DNA of 17,992 nucleotides. It comes from Gammaproteobacteria bacterium (GTDB lineage Bacteria; Pseudomonadota; Gammaproteobacteria; SZUA-140). The notes beneath the pieces are model-generated. The model saw nothing but the letters and a program-made list of their open reading frames with translations. It ran no database searches and was not told the origin of the DNA. The translations under genes were made by a program, and so were the position numbers. Position 1 is the first letter of the stretch. Every line of letters begins with the position of its first letter. Positions 7,859-14,562 of the stretch are shown here, in pieces. Location of the stretch: the NCBI GenBank assembly GCA_003230195.1, contig QIHH01000247.1:1-17992 (forward strand). Reading direction: 5' to 3'.

Positions 7859-9922
7859 CTAGTAGTTAAAACTTACCTCGGCATAAGCGCTTCGTCCTGG
7901 CATAGGGTAATCATTAACGATAGCGGCTCCCTGAGAATTATTGGCATCATATACGGAAGGTGCTCTAATATCCTCATCAAACATATTCCTTACTGATATT
8001 GCTAGGTCCATATTTTCAAGCAAATTACGGCGCCTTAGCGTTGCATCAACAACTGTATAGTCTGAGATATCAGGTCTAACGTCAGCTGCCGCTCGTTTTC
8101 GATCTGCAATCCACTTTAATTGCATTCCCAAAGACCACTGTGGTTGAAAACTCCAGTGAAGGTTTGAATAGAACTGCTGTTGCGGGGCATTGGGTACATC
8201 AACCTTCGTCACACTATCTTCTGCATTTTGAAATGCATAAAACCCCCTCAACTGCAGTTTCGAATTCACATGCCAGTTGGCTTCAAGCTCAAAACCACTG
8301 CCGTCCTGTTTGCCAGTGTTTTGAGCAGCCACGCCAAATGTTCTATCAATCAAATCTTCAATACGATAATCAAAAACACTCAATACCAGATTAAATGACC
8401 TTACAGGGCGATAATCAATCACTGCTTCATAAGTTTCAATCTGCTCTGCATTTACATTAGTATTACCAACCGTAGGTAGGTTGTTGATAAAATAGAGTTC
8501 ACTAAATGAAGGTGCCCGAAAAGCACGTCCATAAAGTATTTTAGTGGTGAGTTTCTGATGAGCACGCCATATAACGGCTAAACGTGGATTAGTGGTATTG
8601 CCAAAATCAGAGTAGTTATCATAGCGAACCCCAGCGGTCACAGCCCATGCCTCATTGACATTCCACTCATCCTGAAGCAAGATATGATTCACCGTTCTAC
8701 TTTGCCTTAACATAAAGACATTTGCAGGATCACCGCTAACATCAACCATTGATCCAAATGGCGTTAAACTCGGGGAAAAATTTTTGACCTCACGTGGATT
8801 CACCTCAAGCCACTCTGAGCCAACACCAACCAGCAATCGATGTCCCTGGAGGTTTGTATAGTCAGCGCGAAGCGAAAAGTTCCCCTTATTTTGTGTGGCT
8901 CCGGGTGTACCCTTCACTCCATCCGGAAAAGGCCCAAATGCCGGAAATATTAGAAACTGAGAATCTATCTCCTGCACTTCGTAACTCAAACGTGTATCAA
9001 TTCCAAGACCAGGCAGTATATTCTTTTTCGTGTTCTGAATATCAAGCAGGCTCAGCTCTGCTTTATCAAAATCAGTTGGGCTCGGTATAAAAGCGGCTCC
9101 TTGCCCAGTTCCTGCTTCATCAAGGTTCCAGTTCCAGATTTTGAACACCCACTCACTATTACTCAATGATATCTGAGCATTCGTATATACATAATCAGTC
9201 TCAAGTGATGCGCTGCCTGTAAAGCCAATATTTTCATCATTGTAGGCAACAATCCGCGCTTCATCTCCATCACTACTATTGCTTTCAAGACTAAAGCCAA
9301 GATCCCATTCATTATCTAAACGTACAGCATTTTGCAACCAGACTTCCTGCGTATTGAATGAGCCCCGACGCCAGCCAAATTCTGTACCACTCAGCTCAGA
9401 AGCATTTTTTGTAATCACATTAATCACCCCTGCAAATGCATCTGCTCCATAAAGGGCAGATCCTGGACTACGCATGACCTCGACTCGCGCAATATTAGCA
9501 ACCGACATACGAAATGCGGAAGGAGAAGAACCTGTTACAGCGTAAGTAATATCATGCCCATCTACGAGCACTAACACCTGAGAATTATCGGCTGTATGAA
9601 TACCCCGAATTGAAAAATGAGGGTCGAGACGCCCTAGCGGATCCGGATATTGACTGACACCAGGTATCATTTCCAATATCTGTCGAAACTCTGTCACTCC
9701 CATTGCTTTAATATCAGCAGCCGTAATCACATTTACAACGGCTGGTGCTCGCGATAATTTTTGAAGCTTGCCGGTTGCTATCTCAACTTCTATATCAAGC
9801 AGCTCATCCATAGAAAGTTCAAACATATCATCGCTTGATATGTCACTCCACGTCGCCGGTGACATCGTTAAAGCAGCAATTAATCCGCAAGTTACAATAA
9901 ATGGTTTCGATTCTTTACTCAT
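7859..9922 (-). CDS. TonB-dependent outer-membrane receptor
   Basis: The 687-residue precursor has a signal peptide (hydrophobic about 8-26, ending near TWSDISS), then an acidic segment MDELLDIEVEIATGK typical of this receptor group, which includes the presumed TonB box. The plug domain spans about 55-175 (SRAPAVVNVITAADI, SIRGI, VLVLVDG, VEVMRSPGSALYGADAFAGVINVI). The rest is a beta-barrel ending in aromatic FNY, as needed for BAM-dependent insertion. Such receptors import siderophores, cobalamin, haem, sugars or aromatics using energy from TonB. The sequence does not reveal which, and no Fur box was recognised upstream. It lies downstream of the SDR/citrate-synthase-like genes on the same strand with a 213-bp gap, so it may have its own promoter. 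Confidence 0.92.
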   Translation of the reverse strand: MSKESKPFIVTCGLIAALTMSPATWSDISSDDMFELSMDELLDIEVEIATGKLQKLSRAPAVVNVITAADIKAMGVTEFRQILEMIPGVSQYPDPLGRLDPHFSIRGIHTADNSQVLVLVDGHDITYAVTGSSPSAFRMSVANIARVEVMRSPGSALYGADAFAGVINVITKNASELSGTEFGWRRGSFNTQEVWLQNAVRLDNEWDLGFSLESNSSDGDEARIVAYNDENIGFTGSASLETDYVYTNAQISLSNSEWVFKIWNWNLDEAGTGQGAAFIPSPTDFDKAELSLLDIQNTKKNILPGLGIDTRLSYEVQEIDSQFLIFPAFGPFPDGVKGTPGATQNKGNFSLRADYTNLQGHRLLVGVGSEWLEVNPREVKNFSPSLTPFGSMVDVSGDPANVFMLRQSRTVNHILLQDEWNVNEAWAVTAGVRYDNYSDFGNTTNPRLAVIWRAHQKLTTKILYGRAFRAPSFSELYFINNLPTVGNTNVNAEQIETYEAVIDYRPVRSFNLVLSVFDYRIEDLIDRTFGVAAQNTGKQDGSGFELEANWHVNSKLQLRGFYAFQNAEDSVTKVDVPNAPQQQFYSNLHWSFQPQWSLGMQLKWIADRKRAAADVRPDISDYTVVDATLRRRNLLENMDLAISVRNMFDEDIRAPSVYDANNSQGAAIVNDYPMPGRSAYAEVSFNY

Positions 9923-10135
9923 TTACGCCGCTATCCCTCTATGCTGTATTTCAGGTACACCACCGATACTGATTTTCGACGACGACATCCTTGTATCACT
10001 AGCCAACGCTACCACACTTAAATTCAGCTACTTTGCAGCCTTATATTAAAGCAACAATACCAAAAAACCACCTCAAGCTGTTGCAATATTCCTACATATT
10101 TGTATTTTTTACAACAATCTTTCCACTGAATGCGA

Positions 10136-10876
10136 TCATTTATTATTGCGCATCCACCCCACCGTCAACCGACCGTCAACCGACCATACAGAACCAGTTA
10201 CATACAAAGCCTCTAACTGGGACAAGATGACATGCGCGACTTCTTCTGCAGACCCATAACGGCGTAACGGAATGCTCGCTTCATGATGCGCTTTAATCGC
10301 GCTAATCTGTTCAGGGTTCAACCCTAACTTAGTGATAATCGGCGTATCAATAGCGCCTGGTGAAATACAGTTAACACGAATACCATCAGCCGCTAACTCG
10401 ACTGCAAGACTTCTACTAAAACTGTCAACAGCCCCTTTTGATGCTGCATAAAGAGAGGCATTCGGTAGGCCATTATTAGTAATCGCAGATGAAATATTTG
10501 CAACACTGCCCTTACGTTTGGCTAGTGCAGGAATAAGCGCCTGAATTAATAAAAGAGGCCCACGTACATTAACATTGAAAAAATCATCAAAATCATCCAA
10601 CGTATGATCTTTGATCGACATAAACTTAGCCATTGCGGCGTTGTTAACCAATCCATCTAGGCCATCATCATTAAAATAAGCAGCCAATGCCTTAATTTGC
10701 TTAGGGTCTGACATATCAGCGATAACACCTCTCACACCGAGCGTTTCTGCAGCCCTTGCCACACGCTCAGCGTCTCGTCCACAAATCGTCACATCGTAAT
10801 TCCGCGACTTAGCCAGTGCTGCAGTTGCATAGCCTATTCCGGAGTTACCACCCGTTACTAAAATATTCTTGGTCAT
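10136..10876 (-). CDS. SDR-family oxidoreductase with a frameshifted C-terminus
   Basis: The 246-residue product is a classical SDR: TGGNSGIG (8-15) binds NAD(P), NNAA is at 78-81, Ser130 (NISS), Tyr143 and Lys147 (Y-x-x-x-K) form the catalytic set, and SPG is at 172-174. A strong AAGGGG site lies 7 bases before the ATG, and the gene starts 24 bases after the citrate-synthase-like B stop, so the two are probably co-transcribed. The C-terminus is odd. A perfect 11-bp tandem duplication at 10162-10183 shifts the frame, giving SVDGRLTVGWMRNNK. With one copy the frame would read SVDGGVDAQ and stop at 10145-10143, the standard SDR ending. The core is intact and the enzyme may still work, but the last strand and C-terminal loop differ. 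The substrate is unknown. Confidence 0.9.
   Translation of the reverse strand: MTKNILVTGGNSGIGYATAALAKSRNYDVTICGRDAERVARAAETLGVRGVIADMSDPKQIKALAAYFNDDGLDGLVNNAAMAKFMSIKDHTLDDFDDFFNVNVRGPLLLIQALIPALAKRKGSVANISSAITNNGLPNASLYAASKGAVDSFSRSLAVELAADGIRVNCISPGAIDTPIITKLGLNPEQISAIKAHHEASIPLRRYGSAEEVAHVILSQLEALYVTGSVWSVDGRLTVGWMRNNK
10162..10183. repeat. 11-bp perfect tandem duplication inside the SDR gene
   Basis: CCGTCAACCGA occurs twice head to tail (10162-10172 and 10173-10183). Because 11 is not a multiple of 3, it changes the reading frame of the SDR's last residues. Confidence 0.95.
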
Positions 10877-10900
10877 TGATAAACCCCTTAAATTTTAAAA

Positions 10901-11725
10901 TTAGAGCTTACGATGAGGCTTTCCCTGAAAATCAATATCATCGCACTTCAATGGTAAAAACGTCTCTGCAAGGCGATCACGCATATCAACATAACAAGCG
11001 CTAACCCCACTCGCCACTAATGTCGCACAAATACGGTAGACCTCTTCTGAGGTAAAATTCAAATCAGATAAAAAAGCTGACATGTAGCCATTAATATTCA
11101 TCCCTTCATTAAACTGGGCCAATAATGTCCGATCTATTTCATAAGCCAGCTTCAAATGCTCGCCAACTGAGAAACCCAAATTTTTGGCAACTAGCTCCAT
11201 CGCCGGTACACGCTCATCCCCCTTAGCAATAGGTCTTGCATACCCCATGATATATGGCTTACCGCCATGCTTTTCACATTCATTCACTACGATCTCTTCT
11301 ACAGATAAGCCATCCTTCAGTGCTATCACCGCCGCTTGAATAAACGCAACACCTTCTTTTAATGGCTTTATCCCATATGAACGTGAATCGGTCGCCAACA
11401 CACCCGCTACCGTTGATGCAACCACCGAAGCGCGCATTGTCCCGCCCAACGCGCCAATATGATTACACCAGATACGAGAATCAGGCCAACTTAAGCAGAT
11501 ATGCACCGCTTCAAACCAGTCTGCAACACGCCTTTCTGGCAATTGCCCCGTCACATTAAGCATTACGACTTGCATATAGGAGACCTTTCCCACCAGTTCA
11601 TTCATCATGTCGTAGCCATGACAATAGACACCGTCACCAACAAACCAGCCGCCCTTCTTACTGATGATTTTATTACGCTGCTTATCCCACAGCGAGGTAT
11701 CGGGATTATTCATAATCGATGACAT
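10901..11725 (-). CDS. Citrate-synthase-fold protein B, catalytic residues not conserved
   Basis: This 274-residue protein is shorter than normal citrate synthase (about 370-430). It keeps family landmarks: CHGYD-MMNELVGK near 35-46, where citrate synthases have RGYPIEELA, then an x-G-x-LP turn (60-63), a GALGGTMRASVVAS helix (91-104), and a C-terminal region NINGYMSAFLSDLNF (210-224). By eye, the usual active-site His of PLHGGA is PLKEG (121-125), the His of GFGHP is GYARP (161-165), and the Asp of NVD is NING. So no standard citrate synthase chemistry is expected. The first ATG overlaps the end of protein A by 20 bases; ATG at 11713 (Met5) would overlap the TAA by 8. Tight coupling suggests A and B form a hetero-oligomer. 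Binding of CoA thioesters is inferred only. Confidence 0.75.
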   Translation of the reverse strand: MSSIMNNPDTSLWDKQRNKIISKKGGWFVGDGVYCHGYDMMNELVGKVSYMQVVMLNVTGQLPERRVADWFEAVHICLSWPDSRIWCNHIGALGGTMRASVVASTVAGVLATDSRSYGIKPLKEGVAFIQAAVIALKDGLSVEEIVVNECEKHGGKPYIMGYARPIAKGDERVPAMELVAKNLGFSVGEHLKLAYEIDRTLLAQFNEGMNINGYMSAFLSDLNFTSEEVYRICATLVASGVSACYVDMRDRLAETFLPLKCDDIDFQGKPHRKL

Positions 11726-12563
11726 ACGATTTATCGCTCACAAAAGGCATCGCAGTGATGGGCTTGTTAGCCTGTTCCATGCCATGTGCTAGCAACCCAG
11801 GTGCACAGAGCAACTGAAACAGCCCAGCACCATAGCGCGGATGAAATCCAAGGTCAGCAAACACAGCAGCCGCCACCCCTACCGTTAACCACCCCATCTC
11901 TTCTTTATTCAGGGCTGATGAAAACGCCATGCCCCAGTCAAGCATCAAGCCACTAGCCGGTAGTTTGGCAAGCACGGCGGCTAATTTAGATGGCATAAGG
12001 TCTACTCCACCAAAGTGACTGCCAAATCCTGGCGCGATATGCCAATCGCCTTCTTTCGGGCGCTGTTCTACCAGCTCAGTCAACATAACATCAGCTGTCT
12101 TGACAGGGTTTTCTTTGCGATGTTTTCGCATGAAACGCATCGCACCTTCAACTGCGCCTGCACCTAGGTATTCACCACCCATTATCGTCAGGCTAATCGG
12201 TAAAATATTTTGCGGGTCACTCTTACCCACACCAGCATTCATTGCCGCTCTTGTGGCAGGATGGCGCGGCCCCGGGTTAATCAAGCCAATCATCAATTGC
12301 TCTAAAAGTTCGCGTTCATCTAGTGAAGGCAGATTACCTCGAAAAAGCAGATAGAACATATCGACATAGGTCTTCTGCTGCATTAGCTCAATCAGGTCAT
12401 AACCATGACAACGGTTATCCGAAGCAATATAGGGATTACTCTGAGATGGCACCTCCTCCCAGATTCGTGTTGTAATTTTGTCGGCAAACACATCATTACG
12501 GGATGTCACTTTTTGGTGCTTTCGCACTTCCACAGCATCCTCATTGATACCCTTATCGGTCAA
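11706..12563 (-). CDS. Citrate-synthase-fold protein A, partner of B
   Basis: This 285-residue paralogue of B has the same CHGYD signature (52-56) followed by LLFRGNLPSLDERELLEQL, the standard N-terminal turn of citrate synthases. The central segment MGGEYLGAGAVEGAMRFM (128-145) corresponds to the GPLHGGA-x-E-A region but lacks the His. APGFGSHFGGVD (177-188) corresponds to GFGHP with one extra residue before His183. The C-terminal Asp region reads GWLTVG. Compared with citryl-CoA lyase and citrate synthase, the triad appears lost or displaced. The start is TTG at 12563, with GAGG about 10 bases upstream; no better ATG lies in frame before the conserved part. The start lies within 11 bases of the end of the preceding broken frame, as in coupled operons. 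Function is unknown; an acyl-CoA or acyl-carrier condensing or cleaving role is a guess. Confidence 0.72.
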   Translation of the reverse strand: MTDKGINEDAVEVRKHQKVTSRNDVFADKITTRIWEEVPSQSNPYIASDNRCHGYDLIELMQQKTYVDMFYLLFRGNLPSLDERELLEQLMIGLINPGPRHPATRAAMNAGVGKSDPQNILPISLTIMGGEYLGAGAVEGAMRFMRKHRKENPVKTADVMLTELVEQRPKEGDWHIAPGFGSHFGGVDLMPSKLAAVLAKLPASGLMLDWGMAFSSALNKEEMGWLTVGVAAAVFADLGFHPRYGAGLFQLLCAPGLLAHGMEQANKPITAMPFVSDKSYVIDYE

Positions 12564-12835
12564 GCGTCTTCATCCTCGCCCCCATTGAAGGCATCTCATC
12601 ACCATCAATATGATGGTCTAGTAAACCAAGCCCATCATTTATAATAAAGCTGTTCGTAGTCAAACTCCAATAGTTCGATGATCCTGTTATTCACATAATC
12701 TTGCACGCCAACTGAATTTACCATCGCGGCAACATCGACTCGCGGTAGTTGTAAATTGAGGCACCAAAATAATACCAGCATCATACAATCAACCAGCCCC
12801 ACTTTGTCATTCTGTAATAGCATATCAATCAGCAC
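12553..12835 (-). pseudogene. Frameshifted small gene, possibly carrier-protein-like
   Basis: A minus-strand frame opens with GTG at 12835, with AAGG 7 bases upstream, and encodes 66 residues ending EFDYEQLYYK, stopping at 12635. One base over, the frame is open from before this stop and reads NDGLGLLDHHIDGDEMPSMG and on through ARMKTLDR to a TAA at 12555-12553, which overlaps the start of protein A. This suggests one original gene of about 94 codons split by a one-base shift near 12640. The segment LPRVDVAAMVNSVGVQDYVN resembles helices III-IV of acyl carrier proteins (V-x-D-Y-V/I), and GLVDCMMLVLF resembles the attachment-site helix, but the phosphopantetheine Ser would be Cys17 and the helix is about five residues short. 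The carrier-protein reading is weak; an unrelated small protein is possible. Confidence 0.4.
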
Positions 12836-12919
12836 CTCAGTGCCTTAAGACATCCACGTATTATTAAGCATGAACCTATATCTTGTCTTTCTATTAAGAA
12901 GTTATAATATTAACAATAT

Positions 12920-12947
12920 ATTCTACATCCCTAACTCATACGTGTAA
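12920..12947 (-). promoter_or_regulatory. Possible promoter of the citrate-synthase-like operon
   Basis: On the minus strand TTACAC (12947-12942) and TAGAAT (12925-12920) are separated by 16 bases, 85 bases before the GTG of the small first gene. The MITE starts 17 bases further upstream, so it replaces whatever once lay behind this promoter. Confidence 0.3.
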
Positions 12948-12956
12948 TGTAGCATT

Positions 12957-12964
12957 CTTTTTTC
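12957..12964. repeat. Left 8-bp target-site duplication of the MITE
   Basis: CTTTTTTC directly adjoins the left terminal inverted repeat and is repeated exactly at 13116-13123. Confidence 0.8.
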
Positions 12965-13115
12965 GTAACTATTCAGTTCACTCCCTGATTTGTCCGATTA
13001 CAGCATCAAAATTCTCATTTACACGTGTAAACTGCGAACTTTTTCCTTGTACTCGAACAAATCAGCAGCAATTTGACCAGTGACTATTTCATTTTTCACT
13101 ATGCTGAATAGTTAC
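12965..13115. mobile_element. 151-bp MITE with IS66-like ends
   Basis: The element begins GTAACTATTCAG (12965-12976) and ends with its exact reverse complement (13104-13115). It is flanked immediately on both sides by the same 8 bases, CTTTTTTC. It has no open frame. Inside, CTGATTTGT (12985-12993) pairs with ACAAATCAG (13057-13065), centred on a 14-bp perfect palindrome TTTACACGTGTAAA (13018-13031), so the core can form one long imperfect hairpin. Ends starting GTAA and an 8-bp target duplication are the known signature of the IS66 family, so an IS66-type transposase probably mobilised it. No such transposase is in the window. Confidence 0.8.
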
Positions 13116-13123
13116 CTTTTTTC
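13116..13123. repeat. Right 8-bp target-site duplication of the MITE
   Basis: CTTTTTTC directly follows the right terminal inverted repeat and is identical to 12957-12964. Confidence 0.8.
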
Positions 13124-13264
13124 ATACATATTTAATCAAGCCTCATAGAACCTTTTTACTCCTATTCCGAGAAGGCACCTCGGATTAGCATGCCAGCACT
13201 CTGCCCTCAATCAAAAATATTTGATATATTTACAATCCCTGTTTGTAAAAGCAGGGTGTAGTGG

Positions 13265-14195
13265 TCAACCTTTTCTGGCCATTGAATTAAAGGTTATCCA
13301 ATAATACGCTTCTTTTTCGTTCGGTGATAATCCTAAATTATGGCTGTGAGGTCTTATCGAATTATAATATTTGTAAATATAATCTCGGATGGCATCAACC
13401 GCGACAATCTCGTTTTTATATCCATTTTTCGGCATGTTCTCAGTTTTCAAACTTCTAAAAAAAACGATCCATTGGAGCGTTATACCCAAAGCACTTCGTG
13501 GGGTAGGCTCTCCCAACAATTACCTCGGCGACTCATGCTTTGTTTAATTTGATATTTCCAAATCAACTGCCTAAAAGCGAGACTTGTATAGTGACACCCT
13601 TGGTCTGAATGAAACATCACATTTGACGGGCGATCACGTGCTTCAAATGCGTTAGATAGAGCACGTTTTGTGAGTTCACTATCGGGTGAATTCGGCAATG
13701 CAAAGCCAATGATTTTTCGTCCATATAAGTCTAAAACCGTTGCTAGATATTGCCATTTATTACCAATCCAAAGATAAGTAACATCACCACACCACACTTG
13801 GTTGGGACGCAAAGGACTAAATTCTCGATTAAGATGACGCTTAATATTAACATGATCTTTTTTTGCCGGCTTATAATGATGTTTAGGTGGCTGGCAACTT
13901 ACAATCCTCAAACGCTTCATGGCTTTTGTTGCATAACTCATAACCGCCTTTCGATACCAACGTTGCTAACGTTCTGGCTCCCCCAGAGCCAGAACTTAAC
14001 CTATGTGCAGCTATGACTTGCGCATCAGTACGGATATCTTCTGCTTTTATTTGGGTATGATTTTCAACCAATATCGATAGCGACTACGATGAACGTTGAA
14101 CAGGCGACATAAAACGTTAACTTTATCGCTCTCTTGCATTTTCTCAATTAGCGCAAACCGCTCATGGAGTCTGACATCAAGAGAGCTGTAGCCTT
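13265..14195 (-). pseudogene. IS3-family transposase orfB, multiple frameshifts
   Basis: The DDE integrase core is readable in pieces. From the slippage site, HERFALIEKMQESDKVNVLC and RLFNVHRSRYRYWLK lead to a shift near 14067 (one A probably lost) into NHTQIKAEDIRTDAQ. A second shift near 13930 leads into ATKAMKRLRIVSCQPPKHHY and the catalytic region VWCGDVTY with the first Asp, and then HSDQGCHYTS with the second. After GNCW a 28-bp insertion (13483-13510) breaks the frame. An extra T in a run of eight (13457-13464) shifts it again before RSLKTENMPKN. The third catalytic residue would be Asp rather than Glu (NAPMDRFF). The gene is therefore dead. It stops at 13265, just inside the left end. 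Confidence 0.88.
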
Positions 14196-14447
14196 TTTTA
14201 GTATATCTTTCTCCATTTTCAGTTGCTGCACTTCGCGTTCTAAAGCTTTTATTTTGCGCTGTTCTTCTGATATAGGCATACCAAGTGAAGCCTCACCGCC
14301 TCGTTCTTTGCGTAGTTGCTTTGACCAGGTATCAACTGTGGATCTACCCACGCTCATAGCTTCAGCAGCTTCTCTAACGGAATATCCTTTGTCGACAACA
14401 AGTTCTGCAACTTCTTGTCTAAATTCAGGTTTGAAATGTTTAGTCAT
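14148..14447 (-). CDS. IS3-family transposase orfA (helix-turn-helix)
   Basis: The 99-residue product has an N-terminal helix-turn-helix (VVDKGYSVREAAEAMSVGRS, about 17-36) that binds the IS ends, and a C-terminal leucine-zipper-like coiled coil (about 62-90: IKALEREVQQLKMEKDILKK). I chose ATG at 14447 because MTKHFKPEFRQEV is the usual family start; any extension upstream would run through the IS end into rluB. A slippery A-AAA-AAG sequence lies at 14199-14193. A -1 shift there gives KKGYSSLDVRLHERFALIEK, continuous with orfB, so the programmed frameshift that makes OrfAB was once used. Confidence 0.88.
   Translation of the reverse strand: MTKHFKPEFRQEVAELVVDKGYSVREAAEAMSVGRSTVDTWSKQLRKERGGEASLGMPISEEQRKIKALEREVQQLKMEKDILKKATALLMSDSMSGLR
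14193..14199 (-). promoter_or_regulatory. Programmed -1 frameshift site (AAAAAAG)
   Basis: The heptamer falls in frame as A-AAA-AAG within the LKKA codons of orfA. Slipping back one base opens an uninterrupted path into the start of orfB. IS3-family elements make their active transposase this way. Confidence 0.7.
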
Positions 14448-14529
14448 GTACCTACCTTTATTAATGATGATATATAATATCACCTTTAATTCGGTGGCCA
14501 AATTTAGTATGCCACTACACTCGGCAAGC

Positions 14530-14559
14530 AAAAAATTAAATGTAGCCCAAGCTACATTT
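14530..14559 (-). terminator. Rho-independent terminator of the trpS-scpA-scpB-rluB operon
   Basis: Starting 3 bases after the rluB stop, the minus strand has a perfect 9-bp stem (AAATGTAGC with GCTACATTT) and a 4-base loop, then AA and six Ts (14535-14530). The IS3 element ends 10 bases beyond. Confidence 0.85.
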
Positions 14560-14562
14560 ACA

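Larger units (their letters stand above)
12836..13256. other. Long intergenic region between the accessory operon and the IS3 element
   Basis: No gene is seen in these 421 bp. They contain a possible minus-strand promoter (12920-12947), a 151-bp MITE with its target duplications, a small hairpin (ATTCCGAG with CTCGGATT, 13164-13186) and a second hairpin (CCCTG 13237-13241 with CAGGG 13252-13256) that touches the left IS end. Confidence 0.6.
13257..14519 (-). mobile_element. Decayed IS3-family insertion sequence (1263 bp)
   Basis: The ends are imperfect inverted repeats that share TGTAGTGG at the tip and TGGCCA about 20 bases in, and the element starts TG and ends CA, as in the IS3 family. 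It carries orfA (intact) and orfB (broken) on the minus strand, with orfA nearest 14519. No matching target duplication is visible (GCAGGG on the left, CTCGGC on the right), so flanking DNA may have been rearranged after insertion. It lies just past the rluB terminator. With orfB disrupted it cannot move by itself. Confidence 0.88.

Noticed and set aside
9923..10135. Fur box or other iron-regulation site ahead of the TonB receptor
   Set aside because: No GATAATGATAATCATTATC-like palindrome was found by reading the gap.
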